Source: Ga0077560 sp046330435
GTDB lineage: Bacteria; Actinomycetota; Thermoleophilia; Miltoncostaeales; Miltoncostaeaceae
Length of the DNA: 64,000 nt
Reading direction: 5' to 3'
Assembly (NCBI GenBank): GCA_046330435.1
Contig: JAXLST010000012.1
Span: forward strand, 62,001-126,000
The notes below the pieces were generated by a model, which did not search any database, was not told the origin of the DNA, and saw only the letters and a program-made list of their open reading frames with translations. The position numbers and the translations under genes were made by a program. Shown in pieces: positions 7,657 to 19,707 of this stretch; position 1 is the first letter of the stretch, and every line of letters starts with the position of its first letter.

Positions 7657-9264
7657 GTGAAGGCTGTGATCACGCCCGGGCGGACGCCTGCCGCAGCACT
7701 CGCCGCCGCCGAACGGGCGTTGGTCGACGCCCATGACGAGCGCGCCGCGGATCTCGCCGCCGAGGGCCTGGCCGGGCTGGGGGAGGACGCCGACGACGTC
7801 CTGGTGGCCAAGCTGCTGGTCACGCGCGCCGTCGCGGCGGGGAACCTCGGGCGGCCCGGGGAGGCCGCGACCGCCGCCCTGCAGGCCGCGGAGGCCGCCC
7901 GGCACGGGGGCGACCCCGTCGTGGCGGGGCACGCCTCCGCCGTCGCCGCCTTCAACCTGTGCGAGGACGGGCACGGGGCGCGCGCCGTCGCCGTCCTGCT
8001 GGAGGCCATCGCGGCGCTCGACGGGCTCGGCGAGCCGTCGGTGGGGCTGGTGAACGCCATGGTGATGGTCGCGCAGGCCGCGGCCGCCATCGGCGACCGC
8101 CGCACCGGCCGGACGTTCGTCGACCGGGCCGTCGCCGCCGCCCACGCCACCCGGGATCCCGTCGCCCAGGCCCACGCGATGAGCACGGACCTGCGGCTGC
8201 GGGTGCGTGACGCCCTCGACGCGGAGCGCCGCTCCCCGGATGCTGCCCTGCGCGCCCACCGGCAGGTGCTGCAGGCCGGCGGGCCGACGCTGGCGATCTG
8301 CGACTCCGCCGGCGACGTGGCCGCCTCCATCGACGTTCGCGCGCTGCTGGCGCTGAGCCTCGCCTCCATCGGCGACGCCGCCGCGGCGGACCGCCGGCTG
8401 GGTGAGGTCGCGCGGCTGTGCGCCGACCACGACATCCCGCCGGAGCGCACCGTCCACCTGGCGCGCGCCCGGGCGCTGCTGGACCGCGGCGCGGCCGCGG
8501 AGGCGCTGGCCGTCCTCGACGACGCGCTGCGGACGCCGCTCGACGACATCGCCGGCGACCGCTCGTCCTGGATCCACCTGGAGCGCGCGCACGCCCACGA
8601 GGCGCTGGGGGACCTTCCCTCGGCGCTGGCGGAGATGCATCTGGCCCTCCGCGCGGAGCGGGCGCAGCACCTCGACGCCTCGGACCGGCTGGGGGACGCC
8701 CTGCTCACCCGCCAGCGCCTGCGGCACGCCGAGCACACGGCCCGGCACCACGCGCGCCGGGCGGAGCGGATCGCCCGTGAGGCGGAGCATGACGCCCTCA
8801 CGGGTGCGCTCACCCGGGCGGCCTTCCAGGAGCGCATGGACGCGGTCGCCGCGTCCGGGATGCCGTGGGTGCTGGTGATGGTCGACGTCGACCGGTTCAA
8901 GCAGGTGAACGACCGGTTCGGCCACACCGTCGGCGACGACGTCCTGGCGACGATCGCCCGTCTCATCGCCGCCGCCTGCCGCCGCGGCGACCCCGTGGGC
9001 CGCTACGCCGGCGACGAGTTCCTGGTGGGCCTGCCCGGGGTGTCCCCGAAGGAGGGCGCGGCGTGCGCGTCCCGCATCGCCGGCGCCGTCCGGTCGTATC
9101 CCTGGACCCAGGTTGCCCCGGGCCTCTCGGTGAGCGTCAGCGTCGGCGTCGCCACCGCGTCACCCGGCTCCGCGCCCCTGCGCGAGGTCGTCCACCGCGC
9201 GGACACCGCCCTGTACGGCGCGAAGGAATCCGGCCGCGACGCCGTCCGGGTCGCGGAGGCCTGA
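7657..9264 (+). CDS. Cytosolic diguanylate cyclase with helical-repeat sensor region
   Basis: Predicted to make cyclic di-GMP from two GTP. It has 535 residues. The first 350 form an Ala/Leu/Arg-rich all-helical region with a TPR-like texture, followed by a short helix (RHHARRAERIAREAEHD), then a GGDEF domain from about 375. The signature is RYAGDEF, a permitted variant of GGDEF. The Mg-binding Asp lies in MVDVDRFKQVND. An inhibitory RxxD site (RRGD) sits exactly five residues before AGDEF, so product feedback is likely. There is no membrane segment, so the input is cytoplasmic. GTG 7657 is used as the start; GTG 7666 is an alternative. The only other chemotaxis/signalling gene in the window is cheW. 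Confidence 0.9.
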   Translation: MKAVITPGRTPAAALAAAERALVDAHDERAADLAAEGLAGLGEDADDVLVAKLLVTRAVAAGNLGRPGEAATAALQAAEAARHGGDPVVAGHASAVAAFNLCEDGHGARAVAVLLEAIAALDGLGEPSVGLVNAMVMVAQAAAAIGDRRTGRTFVDRAVAAAHATRDPVAQAHAMSTDLRLRVRDALDAERRSPDAALRAHRQVLQAGGPTLAICDSAGDVAASIDVRALLALSLASIGDAAAADRRLGEVARLCADHDIPPERTVHLARARALLDRGAAAEALAVLDDALRTPLDDIAGDRSSWIHLERAHAHEALGDLPSALAEMHLALRAERAQHLDASDRLGDALLTRQRLRHAEHTARHHARRAERIAREAEHDALTGALTRAAFQERMDAVAASGMPWVLVMVDVDRFKQVNDRFGHTVGDDVLATIARLIAAACRRGDPVGRYAGDEFLVGLPGVSPKEGAACASRIAGAVRSYPWTQVAPGLSVSVSVGVATASPGSAPLREVVHRADTALYGAKESGRDAVRVAEA

Positions 9265-9290
9265 CCCCGCCGCCCGCCGGCGGCGCCCGG

Positions 9291-9325
9291 TGTGCAATTG
9301 AACATCGGCGTGTGCAATTGCACAC
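9291..9325. repeat. Paired CAATTG dyad, copy A1
   Basis: CAATTG at 9295 and 9315, 20 bp apart. The second is the centre of a perfect 16-bp palindrome, GTGTGCAATTGCACAC (9310-9325). The first has the imperfect right arm GAAC. Confidence 0.85.
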
Positions 9326-9482
9326 GTCCGCGCCGTCGCTCGTGATCCGGGCCGGACGAAGCGTGATTTCGTTCGCTGGGGTGCGCCGGGTCACCCTCGG
9401 GATGCGCGCGCCGACGTCGTGGGAACGGCCCCGGGCGGAGCGGGGCGCACCGCGCGGGGGCCGGCACCGGCCGGCGACCGGG

Positions 9483-9515
9483 TGTGCAATTGAACATCCA
9501 CGTGTGCAATTGCAC
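9483..9515. repeat. Paired CAATTG dyad, copy A2
   Basis: CAATTG at 9487 and 9507 (20 bp). Left dyad GTGCAATTGAAC, right dyad GTGCAATTGCAC. The linker differs from copy A1 in two bases. Confidence 0.85.
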
Positions 9516-9666
9516 GGAGCCGGCTGACACCCGGTCCGGGGATCGCGAGCGTGACCCACCCGCCGCCCGTCGGTCGCGGGGAGCGGCCGTTCGTACGCAG
9601 GAGTGTGCCGGCCTCCACGCGGGAGACGCGCGGAGTGGCGAACGCCTCACGTCCGTCCGGACGAGC

Positions 9667-9699
9667 GTGCAATTGGACGACCGCGTGTGCAATTGCACA
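9667..9699. repeat. Paired CAATTG dyad, copy A3
   Basis: CAATTG at 9670 and 9690 (20 bp). Left dyad GTGCAATTGGAC, right dyad GTGCAATTGCAC. It ends 88 bases before the ftsH stop. Confidence 0.85.
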
Positions 9700-9786
9700 T
9701 CTCAGGACGCCGACGGGCGCGCCGGCCGAGTCGCACCGGGGCGGGGAGGTCGGTCCCCGGCCGGATGGGGCCGGGGACCGGGAGGG

Positions 9787-11964
9787 TCAGCCGGGGGTGC
9801 CGGCTCCGGGACGGCGGGCGACGCGGCCGCGGCGGAAGACACGGACGCCGCGCGCGCCGGCGGCGGCGATGGCCGCGCCGGCGGACGCGCCGCGGGCGAC
9901 CGCTCCGGCGAGGCCGGAGGGGGAGGGGACCACGGACCGGCGGCGCCGCTGGGGGGCGGGCGCGTCGGACGTGGCGGCGATCTCCGCCTGGACGGGGATG
10001 CGCTCGGCGCTCGCCGGACGGCGGCTCGGAACGCGGCGGGCCGCGAGGTCGCCGAGGACCTCGACGATGTCGTCACGGTCGAGCTGCTCCTTCTCGAGCA
10101 GGGTCTCGGCGAGGGTCCGGAGCTCGTCGCGGTGCTCGCGGAGCATGGCGAGGGCGTCGCGGTACGCGGCGTCCACCATCGCGGCGACCTCGTTCTCGAT
10201 GATGCGGCGGGTCTCCTCCGACAGGCCGCCGTGCGGGCCGGTGGGGAGGGTCATCTGGCCGACGCGGGTGGAGAAGCCGAGCTTCTCGATCGCGCTGCGG
10301 GCCATGTTGGTGACCTGCTCGATGTCGTTCGCGGCGCCGGAGCTGATCGCGTCGAACCCGATCTCCTCGGCGGCGCGGCCGGCCATCGCCACGACCATCC
10401 GCTCGTGGAGCCGCTGCGGGGAGGTGAGGGCCCGGTCCTCGTTGCCGTACAGGGCGAGGCCGCCGGCGTCGCCGCGGGCGAGGATCGTGACGCGCTGCGT
10501 CTTGACGTGCGTGGGGCACAGCTCGGCGGCGAGGCAGTGGCCCGCCTCATGCCAGGCGATGGTCTCCAGCTCGCCCTCGGCGAGCCGGCGGTCCTTGCGT
10601 TCCGGGCCGGCGACGGCGCGCAGCATGCCCTCGTCGAGGTCCGCGGCGGTGATCTTGTCGCGTCCCGCGCGGGCGGCCATGATCGCCGCCTCGTTCAGGA
10701 GGTTCGCCAGGTCGGCGCCGGCGAAGCCCGCCGTGACCGTCGCGATGCGCTCCAGGTCGTCCTGCTTGGCGAGCGGCTTGTTCTTGGCGTAGAGGCGGAG
10801 GATCGCCAGGCGGCCGGCCTCGGCCGGGACGCCCACCTGCACGCGCCGGTCGAAGCGGCCGGGGCGGGTGAGGGCGTCGTCGAGCATGTCGACGCGGTTG
10901 GTGGCGGCCATCACGACGATCCGGTCGCGGGCGCCGAAGCCGTCGAGCTCGACCAGCAGCTGGTTGAGGGTGGCCTCGCGCTCCGAGTCGGAGCCGCTGA
11001 AGCCGCTGCCGCGCTTGCGGCCGATCGCGTCGATCTCGTCGAAGAAGATGATGGCGCCCTTGTCCTGCTTGCGGGCCTCCAGGAAGAGGTCGCGCACGCG
11101 GGCGGCGCCGACGCCGACGAACGTGTCGACGAAGTCCGAGCCGGACACCGCGTAGAAGGCGACGCCGCTCTCGCCGGCGACGGCCTTCGCCAGCAGCGTC
11201 TTGCCGGTGCCGGGAGGGCCGTACAGGATCACGCCGCGCGGCATCCGCGCGCCGACGCGGGTGAACCGCATGGGCTCACGCAGGAAGGTCACGACCTCCT
11301 GGAGCTCCTCCACGGCCTCGTCGCAGCCGGCGACGTCACCGAACCGGGTCTTCGGCGGCTCGACGCGGGCGTTCTTGCGCATCCGGCCGTGGCCGCCGGG
11401 GCCGCTGCGCTTGCCGCCGGCCTGCCCGGCGCGGCGGATGGCCATCATGCCGGCGACGATGATCGCGAAGCCGACGGCGATGCCGAGGGGCAGCAGGATG
11501 GACCGGTTGGCGGAGGCCTGGGAGGCCTGCGCGGGCTGGGCGCCCGCGGAGATCACCACGACGTTCCTGGCGCGCAGCCAGGCGGCGAGGTCGAAGGCGG
11601 TCGGCGTCGCGCTCGCGGCGGTCACCGGCTGCACGTCGCCGGTGGTGCGGCCGAAGTCGGTGCCGGCCTTGGGCGCCGGGATCTGCGCGGCGACCGTGTG
11701 GCCGCTGCGGTCCGCCGCGGCGACCCAGTAGGCGGCCGTGTCCACGACGGCGGCGTTGAGGCGGCCCTGGCGCGCGACCGTGAGCAGTTCCCCGTAGGAC
11801 ACCACCGCCGGGGTGGACTGCGTCCCGAGCGGGGCGACCACCGCGGCCGGGGGCCCGGCCTGCGTGGTCGTGCCCTCCGCGGCGAGGGCCGCGGGGACGA
11901 GGAACAGGAACGCGCCGAGTGCGACTGCGAGCAGGCACCGCCGCAGGGTCGCCATCAGGGTCAT
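9787..11964 (-). CDS. ftsH: FtsH-type ATP-dependent zinc metalloprotease (725 aa)
   Basis: Membrane AAA+ protease that extracts and degrades membrane and regulatory proteins. It has an N-terminal signal-anchor (residues 10-28), an exported domain of about 140 residues, a second membrane segment near 175-195 (LLPLGIAVGFAIIVAGMMAI) and a basic linker. The AAA module has Walker A GPPGTGKT near 248, Walker B IIFFDEIDAIG and SRH AATNRVDMLDDALTRPGRFD. The M41 peptidase has HEAGH near 470 and a further acidic ligand in SGAANDIEQVTNMA. ATG 11964 has GGAG four bases upstream; ATG 11955 is possible. It is one of two FtsH paralogues in this window (the other is at 53.7 kb) and is divergent from uvrA. 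Confidence 0.95.
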   Translation of the reverse strand: MTLMATLRRCLLAVALGAFLFLVPAALAAEGTTTQAGPPAAVVAPLGTQSTPAVVSYGELLTVARQGRLNAAVVDTAAYWVAAADRSGHTVAAQIPAPKAGTDFGRTTGDVQPVTAASATPTAFDLAAWLRARNVVVISAGAQPAQASQASANRSILLPLGIAVGFAIIVAGMMAIRRAGQAGGKRSGPGGHGRMRKNARVEPPKTRFGDVAGCDEAVEELQEVVTFLREPMRFTRVGARMPRGVILYGPPGTGKTLLAKAVAGESGVAFYAVSGSDFVDTFVGVGAARVRDLFLEARKQDKGAIIFFDEIDAIGRKRGSGFSGSDSEREATLNQLLVELDGFGARDRIVVMAATNRVDMLDDALTRPGRFDRRVQVGVPAEAGRLAILRLYAKNKPLAKQDDLERIATVTAGFAGADLANLLNEAAIMAARAGRDKITAADLDEGMLRAVAGPERKDRRLAEGELETIAWHEAGHCLAAELCPTHVKTQRVTILARGDAGGLALYGNEDRALTSPQRLHERMVVAMAGRAAEEIGFDAISSGAANDIEQVTNMARSAIEKLGFSTRVGQMTLPTGPHGGLSEETRRIIENEVAAMVDAAYRDALAMLREHRDELRTLAETLLEKEQLDRDDIVEVLGDLAARRVPSRRPASAERIPVQAEIAATSDAPAPQRRRRSVVPSPSGLAGAVARGASAGAAIAAAGARGVRVFRRGRVARRPGAGTPG

Positions 11965-12146
11965 ATCGCTCCGCCGTAGGTGAGGGGGACCGCCGCGTGA
12001 ATCCCCGGGGTCCTCGGTATCGGCCCACGCGTCACGGACCTGAGCGCGAAACGCCCAGGAAGACCAGGATAGGCGTCACTCCTGAGGATCCTCTGAGCGC
12101 CGGTTCCGCTCGCTGGACGGGTGGGGTCCGACAGCCGGGTCAGGGG

Positions 12147-12160
12147 AGTACACTTGTTCG
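12147..12160 (+). promoter_or_regulatory. Probable LexA (SOS) box of uvrA
   Basis: AGTACACTTGTTCG matches the actinobacterial SOS box CGAAC-N4-GTTCG at 8 of 10 fixed positions; the GTTCG half is perfect. It overlaps a TACACT -10 hexamer (12149-12154), so bound LexA would block RNA polymerase. uvrA is a classic SOS gene. Confidence 0.55.
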
Positions 12161-12164
12161 CATC

Positions 12165-15050
<2,886 letters not shown>

Positions 15051-15152
15051 GAAACCCGCACTCCGTTCGTCGTAGGGGCAGACCGCGCACACCGCGCGGT
15101 GCCCACAACGGTCGCGGCGCCCCCCGCGGCACCGACTCGGAGGATGCATTCC

Positions 15153-15851
15153 ATGAAGCTGAGCAGGCGCACCGCGCTCACCGCGGCGCTGTCGGTCGCG
15201 ATCGCCGCGGCCGGGATCACCGGGGTCGCGATGGCCGGGCCCGGGGGCGACCGTAACCACGACCGGCTGCCGGACCGGTGGGAGAAGGCGAACGGCCTCT
15301 CCCTCAAGCTGAACCAGGCCGGCCGCGACCAGGACCACGACGGCCTGAGGAACCTCACCGAGTTCCGCGCCGGCACGAACCCGAAGGACGCCGACACGGA
15401 CGACGACGGCGTTCGCGACGCGCAGGAGGACCGTGACCACGACGGCCTCTCCAACCGCGACGAGCAGCGCAGCGGCACCCGCGCGGACCGGGCCGACAGT
15501 GACCACGACGGCACCGACGACGGCGACGAGCACTCGCGCAACGAGGTGTCCGGCACCGTCACCTCCTTCGACCAGGCCTCGGGCGCGCTCGTGCTGCAGC
15601 CCGCCTCCGGCGACCCGGTTACCGTGACCGTCGACGGGGACACGCGCTTCGAGGACGGCACGGCCGCCGACCTCGTCGCCGGCGCCACCGTCGGCGAGCT
15701 CAAGTTCGTCCCGGACGGCAAGGGCGGCAACATCGCCCTCAAGGTCGAGTTCAAGGGCGACTCGGAGTCGGGTGACGACCAGGGCGACGACCACGGCGGA
15801 CGGACCCGCACCACCACGACCCCGGCGACCACGACGGCACCCGCCGCGTAG
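15153..15851 (+). CDS. Secreted thrombospondin-type-3-like Ca-binding protein with DUF5666-like domain
   Basis: Exported protein of 232 residues. ATG 15153 follows GGAGG by nine bases. The signal peptide is about 28 residues (MKLSRRTALTAALSVAIAA). Residues 30-130 are an Asp-rich series of thrombospondin type 3 / EF-like calcium loops (NHDRLPDRW, DQDHDGLRNLTEF, DTDDDGVRDAQEDRDHDG, DSDHDGTDDGDE). Residues 133-205 resemble DUF5666 (VSGTVTSFDQASGALVLQPA, then VTVDGDTRFEDG). The tail is low-complexity Asp/Gly then Thr/Pro/Ala. A calcium-stabilised cell-surface spacer is the likely role (inference). Confidence 0.8.
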   Translation: MKLSRRTALTAALSVAIAAAGITGVAMAGPGGDRNHDRLPDRWEKANGLSLKLNQAGRDQDHDGLRNLTEFRAGTNPKDADTDDDGVRDAQEDRDHDGLSNRDEQRSGTRADRADSDHDGTDDGDEHSRNEVSGTVTSFDQASGALVLQPASGDPVTVTVDGDTRFEDGTAADLVAGATVGELKFVPDGKGGNIALKVEFKGDSESGDDQGDDHGGRTRTTTTPATTTAPAA

Positions 15852-15916
15852 GTCCGCCGCGAACGCCGGCGGCGGTGTCATCGCGTGGGGTGAGACCCCG
15901 CCGCCCGCGAGCCTGA

Positions 15917-15959
15917 GCCCCCGGTTCGGGAACCGTAAGAGTTCTCGCAAACCGGGGGC
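15917..15959 (+). terminator. Strong hairpin after the TSP3-like gene
   Basis: GCCCCCGGTT pairs perfectly with AACCGGGGGC. The loop contains a second pairing, GGGAAC with GTTCTC (one G-T pair). There is no T-run. It lies 65 bases past the stop codon. Confidence 0.5.
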
Positions 15960-16035
15960 GTCAGGGATGCCGGTCGCGCACCCCGTCGGGTAGGCATTGG
16001 GCGTGACCGATCACCGGAGTTCCCAGAGGCGCCGC

Positions 16036-17895
16036 ATGCGCCACCCCCGGGTCCGCGCCTCACGCGCCGTCCCGGCAACGCTCGTCGCCGCCGGCCTGCT
16101 GGCCGGCGCCCCCGCCGCGATGTCCGCGTGGGTCCGTCCCGGGGACAGCCCCAGCCCCATCAACCAGGCCCCCACCACCGAGGCCGTGGACGCGGCGATG
16201 GCGTCCGTCGGCGGCGTCCCCATGGTGGCCTGGCGCGAGACCGACGGCCAGAACTATGAGGTGCGCGTCGCGCGCCTCACCGTGAACGGATGGGAGAAGG
16301 TCGGCCAGGCGGTCAACCCGGCCTCCCCGATCAACCAGGACAGCCTCGGCGCGGCGAAGGACGTCGCGCTCACCGACGTCGGCGGCGTGCCGTACGTCGC
16401 GTGGATCGAGGGCGCCGGCGGCACCGACCAGGTGCGCGTCGCCCGGCTCAACGCCGCGGGCACCGGCTGGGACAAGGTCGGGGCGGCGGTGAGCCCCGCC
16501 AGCCCCATCAACCTGGCGCCCACCCGGAACGCGGTGGGCGTGTCGATCACCGCCGTCAACGGCGTCCCGTACGTCGCGTGGACGGAGTTCGACGGCACCA
16601 ACTACGAGGTCCGCGTCGCCCGTCCCACCGCCGACGGCAGCGCGTGGGAGCGCGTCGGCATCGCCGTGAACCCGGCGAGCCCCATCAACAACTCGCCGTC
16701 CCGCAACGCCCGTCAGCCGGTGATCGCCGCCGTCGGCGGCGTCCCGGTGGTCGCGTGGGCCGAGGACGACACCAAGAACTACGAGATCCGGGCCGCGCGC
16801 CTCAACGCCGCCCAGACCGACTGGGAGCCCCTCGGGCAGGCCCTGCGTCCCGGCAGTCCCATCAACCAGGCCCTCGACCAGGACGCCAGCAGCCCGTCGC
16901 TCACCGACATCGGCGGCGTCCCGTACGTCGCGTGGCTCGAGGCGCGACCCGGCGGCGCGCAGGTGCGGGTCGCCCGCCTGTCCACCGGCGGGGCCGGCTG
17001 GGAGAAGGTCGGGCAGGGCCGCGACGCCGCCCGCCCGGTGAACGTCGGCACGCGCGGCGCCATCGCCCCGACCATCGCCAACGTCGCGGGCCGGCCGTGG
17101 GTCGCCTTCGGCGAGGACGACGGCCGCAACCGCGAGCTCCGCGTCGCGCGGCTCAACGCCGCGGGCACCGGCTGGGAGCAGCCGGTGGGCGGCGCCAGCC
17201 CGCTGAACTACAGCTCCGTCCAGAGCGTCGACCCGCCGAGCCTCACGGTCGTCGGCGCGGTGCCGTACGTGGCATGGCCGGAGCGCGACGGGCAGAACCG
17301 CGAGATCCGGGTGAGCCGCCTGGAGCCGCAGGTGCTCACCAGCAGCGCGTCCGCCAGCGAGCAGGCCGTGCGCATGACGGCGCAGCTGCGCAGCTACGGC
17401 GTGCCCTTCGAGGTGGGCTTCACCGTCACCGGGGCCAACGGCACCCGGGCCACGCGGCCCGGCGCCCTGTCCGGCGACCCGGCGACCGCGAGCGCGGTGG
17501 CGTTCGGGCTCACGCCCGGCCAGGTCTACCGGTGGCGCGCCTACGCGGTGATGGGCGCCGGCGGCCTCACGGCCAGCGGCCCGGAGTTCACCGTGGGCAC
17601 CGCACAGGTCACCCGCCTGCGGGTCACGCCCGTGGCGCGGCTGGTGACGGCCCGCTCCGGCAACCTCAAGGGCCTGCGGTTCCGCACGTCCGTCCCCGGC
17701 GTCGCCGTGGTGCGGGTGTTCTCCGGGGCCCGCCAGGTGAAGGTCGTCCGCAAGCGCGTGAAGCGCGGCGTCAACATCGTGCGCCTGCGCACCCCGCGCA
17801 TCAGCGGCACCTACCGGGTGAGCGTCCGGGTGATCGCGACCGGCGGCCGGGTGGACACCGCGGCGTTCCGCCTGCGGGTGGTCGCGCGGCGGTAG
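16036..17895 (+). CDS. Secreted beta-propeller-like repeat protein
   Basis: Exported protein of 619 residues. From about residue 30 to 430 it has seven to eight repeats of about 54 residues with the pattern SPIN, then VGGVPYVAW, then DGxNYEVRVARL, then GWEKVGQ. This looks like a sialidase/Kelch-type propeller (seen directly; the fold is inference). A fibronectin-III-like region follows (YRWRAYAVMGAGGLTASG) and then an Arg/Lys/Val-rich beta domain ending VRVIATGG and LRVVARR, similar in texture to the C-termini of the two paralogues at 45-48 kb. ATG 16036 has AGAGG six bases upstream; in-frame TTG 15997 and GTG 16003 are possible but would bury the signal peptide. Confidence 0.75.
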   Translation: MRHPRVRASRAVPATLVAAGLLAGAPAAMSAWVRPGDSPSPINQAPTTEAVDAAMASVGGVPMVAWRETDGQNYEVRVARLTVNGWEKVGQAVNPASPINQDSLGAAKDVALTDVGGVPYVAWIEGAGGTDQVRVARLNAAGTGWDKVGAAVSPASPINLAPTRNAVGVSITAVNGVPYVAWTEFDGTNYEVRVARPTADGSAWERVGIAVNPASPINNSPSRNARQPVIAAVGGVPVVAWAEDDTKNYEIRAARLNAAQTDWEPLGQALRPGSPINQALDQDASSPSLTDIGGVPYVAWLEARPGGAQVRVARLSTGGAGWEKVGQGRDAARPVNVGTRGAIAPTIANVAGRPWVAFGEDDGRNRELRVARLNAAGTGWEQPVGGASPLNYSSVQSVDPPSLTVVGAVPYVAWPERDGQNREIRVSRLEPQVLTSSASASEQAVRMTAQLRSYGVPFEVGFTVTGANGTRATRPGALSGDPATASAVAFGLTPGQVYRWRAYAVMGAGGLTASGPEFTVGTAQVTRLRVTPVARLVTARSGNLKGLRFRTSVPGVAVVRVFSGARQVKVVRKRVKRGVNIVRLRTPRISGTYRVSVRVIATGGRVDTAAFRLRVVARR

Positions 17896-17906
17896 TCCCA
17901 CGAGTT

Positions 17907-17945
17907 CGCCGTTCCGGACCCATCCTCTCCGGGTCCGGAACGGCG
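17907..17945 (+). terminator. Perfect 15-bp hairpin terminator
   Basis: CGCCGTTCCGGACCC and GGGTCCGGAACGGCG form a perfect 15-bp stem with a 9-base loop, just after the propeller gene and before the M20 promoter. Confidence 0.7.
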
Positions 17946-18000
17946 ATCCGCCCGGGCCGGGCCCTGAGGTTCGACCACCGGCCCGGGCGGCGCAGTCCTC

Positions 18001-18006
18001 TAGGCT
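18001..18006 (+). promoter_or_regulatory. Leaderless-type -10 of the M20 peptidase gene
   Basis: TAGGCT, seven bases, then ATG 18014. No ribosome binding site fits in between. Confidence 0.5.
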
Positions 18007-18013
18007 GACGGGC

Positions 18014-19342
18014 ATGACGCCCGAGGAGCTGGACCGCCTGTACACCCTGCTGCGCGTGCCGTCGGTGAGCGCGCTGCCGGAGCACGCACCCGACATGGCC
18101 CGCGCCGCCGAGCTGGTGGCCGACGAGATCCGCCTGGCCGGCGGAACCGCCGAGATCGTGACCGGGGACGGCCATCCGCTGGTGGTGGGCGAGGTCCCGC
18201 CGTCGGACGGCCGGGCCGGTGCGCCGAGGGTGATCGTGTACGGCCACTACGACGTGCAGCCCATGGGGGACCGGTCCCTGTGGACCTCGGACCCGTTCGA
18301 GCCGGTGGTGCGCGACGGCGACCTCTACTGCCGCGGCGCCAGCGACGACAAGGGCAACATGTTCATGCTGCTGGCCGCGGTGCAGCGCCTCGCGGCCGCC
18401 GGCGCCCTGCCCGTCCACGTCTCCCTGGTGATCGACGGGGAGGAGGAGAGCGGCGGCACCATGGCCGAGCGGCACATCGCGGGCGACGACACGCCCGCGC
18501 TGGCGGCGATCATCTTCGACTCCGGCATGGTGGCGCCCGAGCGCCCCGCCGTGTGCTCCGGGGTGCGCGGAATGGTCTACCGGCGCGTGACGGTCCGCAC
18601 CGCGCCGAACGACGCGCACAGCGGGCTGTACGGCGGGGCGGGGCTCAACGCCGCCCACGCCCTCATCGCGCTGCTCGAGCGCGTGCGGCCGCACGACGGG
18701 CGGCTCGACCCGCGCCTGATGGCCGGCCTCGCGGAGCCCTCGCCGGACGAGGTGGCGGCGTGGGCCGGCCTGCCGCCGGGCGAGGAGGTGCTGGCGGAGG
18801 CCGGGCTGCGGCCCGCCGACCCGGCCGCCGCCGCGGAGCTGTACCGCCGGACGCTGGCGATGCCCTCCCTGGACGTGCACGGCCTGGCGTGCGGCGAGCC
18901 CACCGCCGTGAAGACGAACCTGCCGTCGGAGGCGACCGCGACCCTCTCGCTGCGCGTCGCGCCCGGTCAGGACGCCGCCGCGCTCGCGGAGGCCCTCGAG
19001 GAGGTCATCCGGGAGGCCGCCCCGCCCGGCGCGGACGTCGAGATCGGCCTCACCGGGTGGGCGGAGCCCGCGCTCATGGACCCCCGCGATCCGGTGATCG
19101 CCGCCGCCATCGCGGCGATCGAGCGGAGCACCGGGTTCCCCTGCGTCCCCGTGCGCTCGGGCGGCAGCATCCCCATCGTCGCGGCGTGGACCTCCAAGGG
19201 GATCCCCGTCGTCCTCTCCGGATTCGGGCTCCCGGACGACGGCATCCACGGGCCGGACGAGCACCTGCGGTTCGACCACCTGGAGATGGGCACGCTGGCC
19301 GCGATGGAGATCCTCACGGCCCTGGGCGACCTGGGCGGCTGA
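18014..19342 (+). CDS. M20 family dipeptidase / DapE-ArgE-like metallopeptidase
   Basis: Cytosolic dizinc aminoacyl hydrolase of 442 residues. The metal ligands are visible: His78 and Asp80 in YGHYDVQP, Asp111 in GASDDKGN, the Glu pair in IDGEEESGG near 143, the Asp in IFDSGM, and the last His in GIHGPDEH near the C-terminus. An internal dimerisation (lid) domain sits at about 190-320. The layout is that of the CNDP-like dipeptidase group (M20 with the YGHYDVQP form) rather than true DapE, but the substrate cannot be read from sequence. The gene is probably transcribed leaderless and is followed after two bases by a DUF4440 gene. Confidence 0.88.
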   Translation: MTPEELDRLYTLLRVPSVSALPEHAPDMARAAELVADEIRLAGGTAEIVTGDGHPLVVGEVPPSDGRAGAPRVIVYGHYDVQPMGDRSLWTSDPFEPVVRDGDLYCRGASDDKGNMFMLLAAVQRLAAAGALPVHVSLVIDGEEESGGTMAERHIAGDDTPALAAIIFDSGMVAPERPAVCSGVRGMVYRRVTVRTAPNDAHSGLYGGAGLNAAHALIALLERVRPHDGRLDPRLMAGLAEPSPDEVAAWAGLPPGEEVLAEAGLRPADPAAAAELYRRTLAMPSLDVHGLACGEPTAVKTNLPSEATATLSLRVAPGQDAAALAEALEEVIREAAPPGADVEIGLTGWAEPALMDPRDPVIAAAIAAIERSTGFPCVPVRSGGSIPIVAAWTSKGIPVVLSGFGLPDDGIHGPDEHLRFDHLEMGTLAAMEILTALGDLGG

Positions 19343-19344
19343 CC

Positions 19345-19704
19345 GTGGACGCGGAGCGGGCCGCCGCGGAGCTGGGTGCGCGGGAGCCGCTGTTCCACCA
19401 CCCGGGGCTGGGGACCACCCGGGCCGACTACGAGGCGCAGACCACCGTGGACTTCCGGGAGGTCGGCGCCTCCGGCCGGGAGTACGACCGCGAGGCGGTG
19501 TGGGCGGTGCTCGCCGAGCGCGCGGACCGGGCCGAGGGCGGCGGGGAGGTGCGGGACCTGCGCGTGCGCCACCTGGGCGGCGATGCGTGGCTCGCCACCT
19601 ACACGCTGCACCTGCCGTCGAGGGTCAGCCGCCGCGCGACGATCTGGGAACGCGCGGACGACGGGTGGCGGGCGGTGTACCACCAGGGCACGCCCGCCGG
19701 CTGA
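19345..19704 (+). CDS. DUF4440 / NTF2-like small protein
   Basis: 119 residues, matching the small DUF4440 proteins whose motif order is LGAREPLFHHP, then TTRADYEA, then FREVGASGREYDREAV, then YTLHLPS, then RATIWERADDGWRAVYHQGTPA. The NTF2-like cone fold could act as an enzyme or a binding protein, and the function is unknown. GTG 19345 starts two bases after the M20 peptidase stop with no clear ribosome site, so translation is probably coupled. It is convergent with the SDR-like gene, three bases away. Confidence 0.75.
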   Translation: MDAERAAAELGAREPLFHHPGLGTTRADYEAQTTVDFREVGASGREYDREAVWAVLAERADRAEGGGEVRDLRVRHLGGDAWLATYTLHLPSRVSRRATIWERADDGWRAVYHQGTPAG

Positions 19705-19707
19705 CCC

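Larger units (their letters stand above)
9265..9786. other. 522-bp convergent intergenic gap with repeat cluster A
   Basis: Gap between two genes that converge (cyclase on plus, ftsH on minus). It contains three copies of a paired CAATTG dyad at 9291, 9483 and 9667, separated by GC-rich segments of about 157 and 151 bases that do not resemble each other. I see no credible gene: open frames that cross it translate the repeat as HVCNCT-like peptides and are by-products. Nothing marks it as a mobile element. Confidence 0.7.

Noticed and set aside
9291..9699. CRISPR array
   Set aside because: The repeats are 32-35 bp but spacers are 49-187 bp and unequal, there are only three copies per site, and no cas gene is in the window.
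9265..9786. Mobile element or integron attC sites
   Set aside because: No integrase or transposase, no target duplication, and the units lack the long imperfect attC fold.
9484..11979. An 831-codon plus-strand frame starting in repeat cluster A
   Set aside because: Antisense to ftsH. Its N-terminus is only the repeat read as QLNIHVCNCT. No homology is visible.
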